64,000 bases of DNA from Thiomicrorhabdus chilensis DSM 12352. Its GTDB lineage: Bacteria > Pseudomonadota > Gammaproteobacteria > Thiomicrospirales > Thiomicrospiraceae. Both the position numbers and the translations under genes were made by a program. Position 1 is the first letter of the stretch; the number at the start of each line of letters is the position of its first letter. Below are positions 10,542 to 19,316 of this stretch, piece by piece. Location: NCBI RefSeq assembly GCF_000483485.1, contig NZ_KI519609.1, forward strand, positions 748,072 to 812,071, given 5' to 3'. Under the pieces are notes generated by a model, which had not been told where the DNA came from, did not search any database, and saw only the letters and a program-made list of their open reading frames with translations.

Positions 10542-11330
10542 TTAGCTGCCTAGAAGTTGTAATACATTGCCGCGTGATTGATTGTTTTGAGCCTGCATGA
10601 CCGCGGAGCTTTCATTGAGAATGCTTTGTCTGACCTGTTCAGTAATGGCTCGTGCAAAGTCTGTGTCGCTGATCTGGCTACGTGTGCTGAGGGTGTTAAG
10701 GTTCTGGTTTCCAATATTTTCAAGCGCGGCCGTTAATCCGTTTTGTTGTGCTCCGAATTGGCTGCGGCTGTCCATAAGCTGCTGGTTTGCCAGATTCAAA
10801 CCTTGCAGTGCCAAACTGGCATTGGCCGGGTCGGAGATGTCCAGGCCGGTGAGTCCCAGGCTATCAGGAGTGAGGTTGGGCAGGGATAGGGTATTGTTGG
10901 ACTCACCCAGCGCAATCTCAATCGAAGCCGTATCGGCATTGAGTAAATTCTGGCCATTGAAGTTTGTGGAATTGGCAAGGTTTCCAATCGTTTCCAAATT
11001 TTGCTGGAACTCTTGATTGAGCATGGCTCTTTGTTCAGTCGTGTAGGTGCCGTTTTGCGCTTGAAGGGCCAACTCGTTCATGCGAAGCAGGCTGTCATTG
11101 ATTCCTTGGCTGCCTGCATCAGCGGTTTGCAGGAGTGATAAGCCGTCATTGGCATTCCTGCTTGCCATGTCTTGCGTGTCAATTTGCGTGTTTAAATTGC
11201 TGACAATCGCTTGCCCTGCCGGATCATCCGCACTTTGGTTGATGCGCATTCCCGACGTTAGGCTGGAAGCCGACGTTAGGTTAGATGTGTAGGCACTGGA
11301 TGGGATTGGGCCGAAAGATTCAATTGCCAT
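10542..11330 (-). CDS. Flagellin (short, orphan)
   Basis: A 262-residue flagellin lacking the variable outer domains. The conserved D0/D1 N-terminus is visible (LTSGMRINQSADDPAGQAIVS ... LQTADAGSQGINDSLLRMNELALQAQNG) and the C-terminal half ends SSAVMQAQNNQSRGNVLQLLGS. Flagellins polymerise into the filament after export by the flagellar type III system. No other motility gene is nearby, no sigma28 promoter is evident, and a terminator follows, so it stands alone. It could be a minor filament subunit or the main one placed away from its cluster. Confidence 0.88.
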   Translation of the reverse strand: MAIESFGPIPSSAYTSNLTSASSLTSGMRINQSADDPAGQAIVSNLNTQIDTQDMASRNANDGLSLLQTADAGSQGINDSLLRMNELALQAQNGTYTTEQRAMLNQEFQQNLETIGNLANSTNFNGQNLLNADTASIEIALGESNNTLSLPNLTPDSLGLTGLDISDPANASLALQGLNLANQQLMDSRSQFGAQQNGLTAALENIGNQNLNTLSTRSQISDTDFARAITEQVRQSILNESSAVMQAQNNQSRGNVLQLLGS

Positions 11331-11405
11331 AATCCAACTCCTGGTTCTAAAATGGTTACTTATAAATAAATTCTACGCCCAATTGGTGCGAAAGGAAAGT
11401 GGAAA

Positions 11406-11837
11406 ATGTCTTGTTGTTCAGGGGGTTACTGTCAGTTCAAGTTTCCGGAGGGCCCACCTTTGGTGGATAACCCCGTGTCGAGCCTGAATGCCAATTATCA
11501 ATTTTTGCCTTACGGTACCCTTCTGGAAGAGGGGGAGGTGGTTCGTATCTGGATGGAATCCGGTCAGTCTAGATCGGTCATTGTTGAAGAGAAAATCGCT
11601 TTATCTTTTTCTGCGGATGGACCCTATTCAGAGGAAAGTGAAGGGCGAGTGTTTCCGTGGCAACTGATTGCGTTGGATTCCGGTATTGATTATGACGAGT
11701 TGATGCATTGGACAACCCACCCTTTATATAATCCGAATGAAACGCCGGTTTTATTGAAGTATTGTCATCCAATAGAAGTGAAGCCGAGTTTGAAGATGAA
11801 GTTTTTGGGGTGGTTGTATAAATTAAGGAATTTGTGA
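11406..11837 (+). CDS. Protein of unknown function, cysteine-rich N-terminus
   Basis: A 143-residue protein I do not recognise. It starts SCCSGGYCQFKFPEG, with three cysteines in the first eight residues and a fourth in KYCHP near residue 120. The middle is acidic and beta-rich, and the last 20 residues are basic and hydrophobic (KMKFLGWLYKLRNL). There is no signal peptide. The site AAGGAAAG lies about 10 bp before the ATG, which supports translation. Divergent from flagellin; the stop is directly followed by a CAGGCCTG palindrome. Confidence 0.65.
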   Translation: MSCCSGGYCQFKFPEGPPLVDNPVSSLNANYQFLPYGTLLEEGEVVRIWMESGQSRSVIVEEKIALSFSADGPYSEESEGRVFPWQLIALDSGIDYDELMHWTTHPLYNPNETPVLLKYCHPIEVKPSLKMKFLGWLYKLRNL

Positions 11838-11845
11838 CAGGCCTG
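11838..11845. repeat. CAGGCCTG copy directly after a stop codon
   Basis: The palindrome starts one base after the stop of the 143-residue gene, within GACAGGCCTGTC, and is followed by a T-rich stretch. Confidence 0.85.
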
Positions 11846-11876
11846 TCGGGTTTTTGTTTTGCCCTGTTTTTGAGGC

Positions 11877-11902
11877 AAAAAAAAGCCCCGATGAATCGGG
11901 GC
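11877..11902 (-). terminator. Terminator of glnK-amtB
   Basis: On the minus strand GCCCCGAT-TC-ATCGGGGC forms a GC-rich stem followed by eight T residues, about 45 bp beyond the amtB stop. Confidence 0.88.
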
Positions 11903-11945
11903 AATAAACTACCGAGGAGTAATTTGTTTTTAGAGTCTAAGTCAC

Positions 11946-13193
11946 TTAGTTTCTCTGAGTAAATTCAGGGTAAGCTTCCATTCCACATTCGGATTGGTCA
12001 ACACCTTCATACTCTTGTTCTTCCGTTACTCGAACACCCATTACCGCTTTAATGATGCTCCAGGTGATCAGGCTGGCAATGAATACCCAGGCAAAGATCA
12101 CTGCAGTACCGATTAACTGAGAACCGATGCTTGCATCTGCGTTAGTGAAGGTTACTGCGATCAGACCCCAGATACCGACAATACCGTGAACCGAGATGGC
12201 ACCCACTGGATCATCGATTTTGAACTTGTTGTCCATTGTAAGGATTGCAAATACAACGATGATACCACCCACAAGACCGATTAAAGTGGCTTCAAGTGGA
12301 GTTGGAGTTAAAGGTTCAGCTGTGATTGAAACCAGACCAGCCAAAGCACCGTTTAGGATCATGGTTAGATCGACTTTGCCGAACAGGATTTTTGAGATGA
12401 TGATCGCACCGATGACACCACCAGCCGCAGCCATATTGGTGTTAACGAAAATCATCGCAACCGCATTTGCTTCTTCGATGTTAGAGATTTTAAGCTCAGA
12501 ACCACCGTTGAAACCGAACCAACCCAACCATAGGATGAAGGTACCTAAGGCGGCAAGTGGCATGTTCGCACCAGGAATAGCGCGTACTTCACCGTTTGGA
12601 CCATATTTCCCTTTACGAGCGCCCAATACCATGACACCAGCTAAGGCAGCAGCGGCACCTGTCATGTGAACGATACCTGAACCAGCGAAGTCAAGGAAAC
12701 CTAGCTCGTCAAGGAAACCGCCACCCCATTTCCAGAAACCTTCTACTGGGTAGATGAAACCGGTCATGACGATTGCGAAGATAAAGAATGACATCAACTT
12801 CATGCGTTCGGCCACAGCACCGGAGACCACAGACATGGCCGTTGCTACGAACACAACCTGGAAGAAGAAGTCAGACATGGCTGAGTAGTAGGTATCGCCG
12901 TTACTGGCCAATACGTCCGCTACGGCATTGTCGCCACCCAATAGGAAACTGATTCCTGGGATGTAGCTGTTGACGCTGTCGCCATACATGATGTTGTAAC
13001 CAACCAACATATACATGACAGAGGCAATCGCAAAAAGCCCGACGTTTTTCGCTAGAATTTCAGTGGTGTTCTTGGTGCGTACCAAGCCGGCTTCCAGCAT
13101 TGCAAAACCGGCAGCCATCCACATAACCAGTGCGCCGGACATCAGGAAGTAGAATGTGTCCAAGGCGTAGCTGAGATGAGTTATTTGTTCCAT
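11946..13193 (-). CDS. amtB: Ammonium transporter AmtB
   Basis: A 415-residue Amt/Rh channel with 11 membrane helices and family motifs MWMAAGFAMLEAGLVRTKN, DFAGSGIVHMTGAAAALAG (pore histidine region) and DDPVGAISVHGIVGIWG (second pore histidine). There is no cleavable signal peptide, unlike the E. coli protein. It follows glnK by 21 bp, the standard operon in which GlnK plugs the channel when nitrogen is plentiful. Confidence 0.96.
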   Translation of the reverse strand: MEQITHLSYALDTFYFLMSGALVMWMAAGFAMLEAGLVRTKNTTEILAKNVGLFAIASVMYMLVGYNIMYGDSVNSYIPGISFLLGGDNAVADVLASNGDTYYSAMSDFFFQVVFVATAMSVVSGAVAERMKLMSFFIFAIVMTGFIYPVEGFWKWGGGFLDELGFLDFAGSGIVHMTGAAAALAGVMVLGARKGKYGPNGEVRAIPGANMPLAALGTFILWLGWFGFNGGSELKISNIEEANAVAMIFVNTNMAAAGGVIGAIIISKILFGKVDLTMILNGALAGLVSITAEPLTPTPLEATLIGLVGGIIVVFAILTMDNKFKIDDPVGAISVHGIVGIWGLIAVTFTNADASIGSQLIGTAVIFAWVFIASLITWSIIKAVMGVRVTEEQEYEGVDQSECGMEAYPEFTQRN

Positions 13194-13214
13194 AATTCCT
13201 TTCCTCTCTTGATT

Positions 13215-13568
<354 letters not shown>

Positions 13569-13599
13569 TTAATTGATATAAATGTTTCGAGTTTCTATA

Positions 13600-13615
13600 A
13601 ACATAATGCATGCCA
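13600..13615 (-). promoter_or_regulatory. Possible sigma54 promoter of glnK-amtB
   Basis: On the minus strand the sequence is TGGCATGCATTATGTT. The -24 part (TGGCATG) is close to consensus; the -12 part has GT where GC is expected, so the match is partial. It lies about 50 bp before glnK and 100 bp from two GGTGCA sites. Confidence 0.4.
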
Positions 13616-13711
13616 TATTCAAAATATATTCTTTAATATCAGTGTCATAGGGTGTTTATTTTATTTTTTAGTTCTGGTTGCTTGTTGTTTCAGAATGTTA
13701 TTGTTTTTAAG

Positions 13712-13739
13712 TGGTGCAATGGTGGTGATAAATGGTGCA
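13712..13739. promoter_or_regulatory. Two candidate NtrC half-sites upstream of glnK
   Basis: GGTGCA occurs at 13712-13717 and 13734-13739, 22 bp or two helical turns apart. The second sits in TGGTGATAAATGGTGCA, which keeps the right half and AT-rich centre of the NtrC consensus TGCAC-N7-GTGCA but has a degenerate left half. Confidence 0.45.
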
Positions 13740-13755
13740 AACATGAATCGGATGG

Positions 13756-14508
13756 GTGAAGCAAGTGTCTAAAGTAATCAAAGCCATCGGTATTCAGTTG
13801 CTTGCTTTATTGATTCTAGCGGTAGCGGTGTATGGGTTGCAGTTCTTGGTGAAACCTCCCTATCCGTGGCTGGCAATCGCACTGATGCAGGGCGTTCTAG
13901 CGGCATTGCTTACTTGTAAGCTGGGCTTGCCTTGTTGGTGGCGATGGATCCAGTTTTTGATTCCTTTGGGTTTTTATGGCGCGTTTTCTCTGCAGGTCAG
14001 TCCATGGCTGGGTCTGGCTGCGTTTATTATCTTGTGGCTGGTTTTTTCCAATGTCAGTAAAGAACGTGTGCCTCTGTATTTAACCAATGCAACAACACGT
14101 CACGCGCTTAAGGCATTAATCAAGCGCCGTAAGGCCGTCGACTTTGTGGACTTGGGATGCGGCTTGGGTGGAAACGTTGTGTTTATGAGTCAGCTCGTCA
14201 ATGTGCGTTCTTCTGTTGGAGTTGAAACCGCGCCTCTGCCTTTTGCCATAGCCAAACTGTTTACTTGGCTCAGAGGTGGCCGGGTTCAAGCTCAAAATCT
14301 ATGGAATGTCGATTTGTCCGACTATGATTTGGTGTATGCGTTTCTGTCCAGCGAGCCGATGCCGAGACTGTGGCAGAAGGTGGTCGAAGAAATGCGGCCA
14401 GGTACTTTATTTGTTTCAAATAGTTTTGCAGTGCCCGGTGTTGAGCCTAGTGAGGTCTGGGAATTGTCCGATTCGAGGAAGACGCGACTCTATATTTACA
14501 CCCTTTGA
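13756..14508 (+). CDS. Membrane-anchored class I SAM-dependent methyltransferase
   Basis: A 250-residue protein with four hydrophobic helices in the first 105 residues and a soluble Rossmann-type domain after them. Motif I is VDLGCGLGGNVVFMSQ and motif II is VGVETAPLPFAIAKL, so it should bind S-adenosylmethionine. This arrangement resembles FAM173-like or other membrane-bound methyltransferases of proteobacteria; the substrate is unknown. The start is GTG at 13756, with GTG 13765 as an alternative; neither has a strong ribosome site. It is divergent from glnK and may share its control region. Confidence 0.75.
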   Translation: MKQVSKVIKAIGIQLLALLILAVAVYGLQFLVKPPYPWLAIALMQGVLAALLTCKLGLPCWWRWIQFLIPLGFYGAFSLQVSPWLGLAAFIILWLVFSNVSKERVPLYLTNATTRHALKALIKRRKAVDFVDLGCGLGGNVVFMSQLVNVRSSVGVETAPLPFAIAKLFTWLRGGRVQAQNLWNVDLSDYDLVYAFLSSEPMPRLWQKVVEEMRPGTLFVSNSFAVPGVEPSEVWELSDSRKTRLYIYTL

Positions 14509-14539
14509 ATTTTTTGGTCTGCGCCGATTTTAAAGTGAG

Positions 14540-14547
14540 CAGGCCTG
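14540..14547. repeat. CAGGCCTG copy, extended form
   Basis: Lies within TGAGCAGGCCTGGTCA (14536-14551), between the methyltransferase gene and glnE. The identical 16-mer recurs at 52938-52953. Confidence 0.9.
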
Positions 14548-14718
14548 GTCATAAAATTTCAGCCTGTAGTCCACGACCATGAACTTGATTAATTTGCATC
14601 AATTCTGCAAACGATTTGTGCCATAGAATGACTTTAAATGGTAGATTTAAAGGTTGAGGGAGTGTTTGCCCGTGCACCACTATAAAACCCACCCTAAGAA
14701 AACAATAGAGGAATCAGG

Positions 14719-17454
14719 ATGAAATTCAGTTTGGAGAAGGCTGTCCAATGGAGTCGCTTTTTGGAGATGGTCGCTCGCCGTTATCCCCAGGTGTTGGAGC
14801 AGGTCAGTTGGCAGGATAAGTTGGCTGATGGTGATTTGTATCAAATGGTTTATGAGCGGATTATCAACAGCCATGATGAGACTGAACTGAAAAGACATTT
14901 ACGCCAGCAGCGCAATCAGGTGATGGCCCGTATCGCCATTCGGGATTTGACCGGTTTGGCGGATTTAGAGGAGTCGATGCGTGATATTTCCGATTTGGCG
15001 GACGCCTTGGTCTCTTCGGCATTGGACTGGCATTACGGGCGGTTTTGTGAGCGTTATGGTACGCCGATTGGCTCAGAGTCCGGTCTGCCTCAAAAATTGA
15101 TTGTTCTGGGGATGGGTAAGTTAGGCGGTCAAGAGCTGAATTTTTCATCGGATATCGATTTGATTTTTGTCTATCCGGAATCGGGTGAAACCCAGGGGGC
15201 GGCGCGGAGCATTTCAAACGAGCAGTTTTTTGTACGTTTAGGGCAGGCGTTGAATAAGTCGTTGGTGGAAGTGACTGAGGACGGTTTTGTTTATCGTGTC
15301 GACATGCGTTTGCGGCCTTTTGGTGATGCCGGGCCTTTAGCCGTTAATTTTGCGGCCATTGAGCATTATTATGAAATTCACGGGCGCGCTTGGGAGCGCT
15401 ACGCTTTGGTGAAGGCGCGTGCTATGGCCGGTGACAAGCAGGAGGCGCAATACCTGTTCAATATATTGCGGCCGTTTGTGTATCGTCGTTACATTGATTT
15501 CAGCGCCATGGAGTCTCTGCGTGAACTCAAGCAGATGATTACGGCCGAGGTTAAAAAGAAAGGCATGCAGGCAAACATCAAGTTGGGTCCTGGTGGGATT
15601 CGAGAAATCGAGTTTATTGTGCAGGCCTTTCAGCTGGTGCATGGTGGTCGCGATCGAACCCTGCAGGGGCGGGCGTTGATGCCAATGCTGCAAACTTTGT
15701 TCTCTCTTGGGTTTATTGACAAGGAAGCGTTTGATGGGTTGATGCAGGCTTATGTGTTTTTGCGCCGCGCCGAAAACCGTCTGCAGGAATGGGCCGATCA
15801 GCAGACCCACGATTTGCCAAAAGAGACCTCTCAGCAAGAAGTTTTAGCCAGTGCGATGGGATTTGAATCCTATGATGCGTTTTTGCTTGAATTAAACCGT
15901 CATCGCGACTATGTGCAGGAACAGTTCAGTGCGGTGTTTGCCGAAGAGGAGGTCAGTGAAGAGGCGAATGAACTGTCTGCACTTTGGTTGGGTAGTTTGG
16001 ACTCTGTGGAAGACTTGGATGGTTTTGAAGTGGAGGATCCCGATTCATTTTTGAGGCATTTGCAGAACTTCAAGCAAAGTCGAGCGGTGGGACACCTGAG
16101 TCGAGAGGGTGTCGAGCGTTTAAACGCCTTGATGCCTTTGCTGCTGGAGGAGTTGCTGAAACAGGGTTACGTTGAGCAAACCTTTGTACGTGTATTGAAA
16201 GTGATTGAGAGTGTGGTGCAGCGTAGCGTCTACCTGGTGCTTTTGAAAGAGAATCCGGTCGCACTCAAGCATTTAGTGTTGCTGTGTGAGGTCAGCCCTT
16301 GGTTGGCTGATATGTTGTTCAAATACCCAGCTTTAATGGATCAGTTGATTGATGAGCGTAACCTCTACGCGCCTTTGGAGCCGGCCGGGCTTAACCGCGA
16401 AATTCAACATCTTCTCCTTGAGGTTGGTGAGGATGAAGAGCGTTTTATGGAGCAGATTCGCCAATGGCGACATGCTCAGGTGTTTAAGGTGGCGGCAGCG
16501 GACATCACTGGTCATCTTCCGATTATGAAGGTGAGTGATTATCTGACCTGGATCGCTGAAGCGGTTTTGGGTGGTGTGGTTGAATTTGCGTGGCAGTTCA
16601 TGCAGAGGCGCAATGGCTTGCCGGGTGGTATGACAAAAGACAATTTGCGTAACCCTTTTTTGGTGCTCGGCTACGGTAAGGTGGGCGGCATAGAGTTGGG
16701 CTACGGGTCCGATTTGGATATCGTGATGCTCTATCAGGGACTCAATCCTGGGGATTTGGCAGTTAACGAAAGAGGGCGTTCCTTGGAGAATTCCCTGTAT
16801 TTTGTGCGCATGGGTCAGAAGGTCATCTCTTTGATGACAACACTCATGCCGGCGGGGGTGCTCTACGAGATCGATACGCGTTTGCGCCCCAATGGAGCCT
16901 CCGGTTTAATGGTCACCGATCTTGAGGGTTATAAAACCTATATCCTCAATAAGGCCTGGAACTGGGAGCATCAGGCATTCGTCAGGGTGCGCGCGGTAGC
17001 GGGTGATGACCAGAGTCGGCAAGCTTTCGATGCCTTTAGGCATGAGTTCTTACAAGCGTCACGCGAACGTGAGAAGGTGAAGTCCGATGTGTTGGAGATG
17101 CGCCAGAAAATGCGAGAGTCGTTGGATAAATCCAATGCAGAAGTGTTTGATTTAAAGCATGGTCGCGGCGGCATTGTTGATATTGAGTTTATGGTGCAGT
17201 ATTTGGTGTTGGCGTTTTCCAGTCAATATCCGGTTTTGTCTGAATTTACCGATAATATTCGTATTCTTGAAACCGTTGAAAGTGTCGGTCTGATGAGTTC
17301 TGAAGAAGTGGGGCAGTTGATCGATTCGTATAAGGTGTATCGCTCCAAGTATCACCGGGTTGCATTACAGAATCAGAAGCCTTTGGTTGAGTCCGGCTGT
17401 TATCTGGCTGAGCGTGAAGCGGTTGAGCGGGTATGGAGTCGTGTCATGGGGTGA
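14719..17454 (+). CDS. glnE: Glutamine synthetase adenylyltransferase / adenylyl-removing enzyme
   Basis: GlnE adds and removes AMP on a tyrosine of glutamine synthetase in response to P-II and glutamine. The 911-residue protein carries two nucleotidyltransferase domains: the N-terminal removing domain with GGQELNFSSDIDLIFVY near residue 142 and the C-terminal transferase domain with GGIELGYGSDLDIVMLY near 660. Length is close to the E. coli protein. AGAGGAATCAGG precedes the ATG. Its target glnA lies next to it, convergent, which is an unusual but logical pairing. Confidence 0.95.
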   Translation: MKFSLEKAVQWSRFLEMVARRYPQVLEQVSWQDKLADGDLYQMVYERIINSHDETELKRHLRQQRNQVMARIAIRDLTGLADLEESMRDISDLADALVSSALDWHYGRFCERYGTPIGSESGLPQKLIVLGMGKLGGQELNFSSDIDLIFVYPESGETQGAARSISNEQFFVRLGQALNKSLVEVTEDGFVYRVDMRLRPFGDAGPLAVNFAAIEHYYEIHGRAWERYALVKARAMAGDKQEAQYLFNILRPFVYRRYIDFSAMESLRELKQMITAEVKKKGMQANIKLGPGGIREIEFIVQAFQLVHGGRDRTLQGRALMPMLQTLFSLGFIDKEAFDGLMQAYVFLRRAENRLQEWADQQTHDLPKETSQQEVLASAMGFESYDAFLLELNRHRDYVQEQFSAVFAEEEVSEEANELSALWLGSLDSVEDLDGFEVEDPDSFLRHLQNFKQSRAVGHLSREGVERLNALMPLLLEELLKQGYVEQTFVRVLKVIESVVQRSVYLVLLKENPVALKHLVLLCEVSPWLADMLFKYPALMDQLIDERNLYAPLEPAGLNREIQHLLLEVGEDEERFMEQIRQWRHAQVFKVAAADITGHLPIMKVSDYLTWIAEAVLGGVVEFAWQFMQRRNGLPGGMTKDNLRNPFLVLGYGKVGGIELGYGSDLDIVMLYQGLNPGDLAVNERGRSLENSLYFVRMGQKVISLMTTLMPAGVLYEIDTRLRPNGASGLMVTDLEGYKTYILNKAWNWEHQAFVRVRAVAGDDQSRQAFDAFRHEFLQASREREKVKSDVLEMRQKMRESLDKSNAEVFDLKHGRGGIVDIEFMVQYLVLAFSSQYPVLSEFTDNIRILETVESVGLMSSEEVGQLIDSYKVYRSKYHRVALQNQKPLVESGCYLAEREAVERVWSRVMG

Positions 17455-17472
17455 GGAAAAATTGAAAACAGG

Positions 17473-17480
17473 CAGGCCTG
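17473..17480. repeat. CAGGCCTG copy after glnE
   Basis: Intergenic, 19 bp after the glnE stop and 45 bp before the shared terminator. Confidence 0.85.
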
Positions 17481-17524
17481 TTGATTTTGACTGTTTCAGA
17501 CATTAACAGACTGAAGTCCGGATA

Positions 17525-17555
17525 CAAAAAAGCCCGCATTTAGCGGGCTTTTTTT
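17525..17555. terminator. Bidirectional terminator between glnE and glnA
   Basis: AAAAAAGCCCGC-ATTTA-GCGGGCTTTTTTT is symmetrical with A- and T-tracts on the two sides, serving both convergent genes. Confidence 0.93.
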
Positions 17556-17569
17556 GTAATCACTGCGAA

Positions 17570-18976
17570 TTAAGCAGAGTAGTACATGTCAAACTCAATT
17601 GGGTGAGTGGTCGCACGCATACGAGTCACTTCTTCCATTTTCAGATTGATGTATGAATCGATGGCTTCATCAGTGAATACGCCACCCGCTTTCAGGAAGT
17701 CACGGTCTTGATCCAGAGCATCCAAAGCTTCTTCCAAAGAGGCACAGACTGTTTTGTAAGTCGCTTCTTCTTCCGGAGGTAGGTCATACAAATCTTTTTC
17801 AGCAGGCGCGCCTGGATCGATTTTGTTGATGATACCGTCAAGCCCGGCCATCAAGCTCGCAGAGAAAGCTAGGTATGGGTTGGCAGTCGGATCCGGGAAA
17901 CGCAACTCAACACGACGTGAACGCTCAGAAGGTGCATACGGGATACGAATCGATGCAGAACGGTTTGAACCGGAATATGCAAGTAGAATCGGTGCTTCAA
18001 AACCTGGGACCAGACGCTTGTATGAGTTGGTTCCTGGGTTGGTGAAAGCGTTCAATGCACGGGCATGCTTCATCAGGCCACCAATGTACCAAATCGCTTC
18101 CTGAGACAGGCCTGCATAAATGTCACCGGCGAAGATGTTTTTGCCGTCTTTAGATAGAGACTGGTTGATGTGCATACCAGAACCGTTATCACCTACAATT
18201 GGCTTAGGCATGAATGTTGCCGTTTTGCCCAGTGCATGACAGGTGTTATGCACCGCGTATTTTAGAACTTGAACTTCATCCGCTTTAGCGGTTAGGGTGT
18301 TCCCTGCAACGGCAAGCTCACACTGTCCGCCTGCGGCCACTTCGTGGTGGTGCGCTTCCAGTTCAAGCCCCATTTCTTCAGCCATGGCACAGATGTCGGC
18401 ACGTACTTCATGAAGCTGGTCAACAGGAGGAACCGGGAAGTAACCACCTTTGACTTTAGGACGGTGACCCATGTTACCGTCGTTGTAGACTTTTTCAGTG
18501 TTCCAAGCGGCTTCATTACCGTCGATCTTAACGAAACAGCCAGACATATCCGCACCCCAGCGTACATCGTCAAAGATGAAGAATTCTGGTTCCGGGCCAA
18601 AGAAGGCTGAGTCTGCAACACCGGTAGACTTCAAGTAGGCTTCCGCTTTCTTAGAGATACCACGAGGATCTTTTTCATAAGACTCCATAGTAGAAGGCTC
18701 TACAATCATACAACGGATAATGATGGTTGGATCATTGGTGAAAGGGTCTAGATAGAAGCCATCTGTTTGCGGCATCAGCAACATGTCTGAATTATGAATT
18801 CCTTTCCAACCAGCGATAGAGGAGCCGTCGAAAGTCTCACCGTCGGTAAAGAAGTCCTCATCGACGCTTGAAGAAGGGATGGTAACGTGTTGCTCTTTAC
18901 CATGCGTGTCGGTAAAGCGTAAGTCGACCCATTTAATGTCGTTCTCTTTGATTGTATCTAAAATAGCTTGTGGCAT
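17570..18976 (-). CDS. glnA: Glutamine synthetase type I
   Basis: GlnA makes glutamine from glutamate, ammonia and ATP as a dodecamer. The 468-residue product shows FDGSSIAGW, the ATP-site region [32 protein letters not shown] and the adenylylation site Y in [10 protein letters not shown], typical of GlnE-controlled GSI-beta. The start is placed at 18976 ([13 protein letters not shown]); 35 more codons are open upstream but cover the candidate sigma54 promoter. One CAGGCCTG copy lies at 18107. Confidence 0.96.
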   Translation of the reverse strand: MPQAILDTIKENDIKWVDLRFTDTHGKEQHVTIPSSSVDEDFFTDGETFDGSSIAGWKGIHNSDMLLMPQTDGFYLDPFTNDPTIIIRCMIVEPSTMESYEKDPRGISKKAEAYLKSTGVADSAFFGPEPEFFIFDDVRWGADMSGCFVKIDGNEAAWNTEKVYNDGNMGHRPKVKGGYFPVPPVDQLHEVRADICAMAEEMGLELEAHHHEVAAGGQCELAVAGNTLTAKADEVQVLKYAVHNTCHALGKTATFMPKPIVGDNGSGMHINQSLSKDGKNIFAGDIYAGLSQEAIWYIGGLMKHARALNAFTNPGTNSYKRLVPGFEAPILLAYSGSNRSASIRIPYAPSERSRRVELRFPDPTANPYLAFSASLMAGLDGIINKIDPGAPAEKDLYDLPPEEEATYKTVCASLEEALDALDQDRDFLKAGGVFTDEAIDSYINLKMEEVTRMRATTHPIEFDMYYSA

Positions 18977-19030
18977 TGTATCTATGTCCTTTCTAGCATG
19001 GTTGTATTGAGAATAAACTGAGTAGATATT

Positions 19031-19046
19031 AGCTGGAACTGTGCCA
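19031..19046 (-). promoter_or_regulatory. Sigma54 promoter of glnA
   Basis: On the minus strand TGGCACAGTTCCAGCT has a perfect -24 TGGCAC and GC at -12 with the obligatory 10 bp between GG and GC. It sits 55-70 bp before the glnA start. Confidence 0.75.
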
Positions 19047-19142
19047 AATTTCCAATATTTTTTATTTATAAGACAAACCATTGAAATGGCGCAATTTTTG
19101 CCATGAAAAAAAAGCGGGTTTTGGCAGTGGGTCTTGAGTTTG

Positions 19143-19180
19143 GGTGCTCAAATGTGGTGCTAACGTCTATTTTTGGTGCA
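19143..19180. promoter_or_regulatory. Candidate NtrC half-sites upstream of glnA
   Basis: GGTGC at 19143 and 19156 and GGTGCA at 19175-19180, about 100-140 bp upstream of the sigma54 promoter, the usual enhancer distance. Individual sites are half-sites, not full dyads. Confidence 0.45.
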
Positions 19181-19226
19181 AAATAAGTGGGATACTTCAT
19201 GGTTTTGAAGGTTCATTTCTTTAGAA

Positions 19227-19261
19227 ATTGAAATTTAATTGTCATATTTGGTCTGTATAGT
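19227..19261 (+). promoter_or_regulatory. Pho box and promoter of pstC
   Basis: Two 11-bp direct repeats, ATTGAAATTTA and ATTGTCATATT (19227-19248), resemble the PhoB-binding repeat CTGTCATAAAT. A -10-like TATAGT follows at 19256-19261, so the box would take the place of the -35. The first repeat is a poor match. Confidence 0.55.
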
Positions 19262-19316
19262 ACATGCTAATTCTAAATCAAGACTCCCGGTAGTTTTTAT
19301 AACAGGTTAGATAAAT

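Noticed and set aside
15337-15837. 166-codon open frame opposite glnE
   Set aside because: Antisense shadow; no ribosome site and no recognisable domain.
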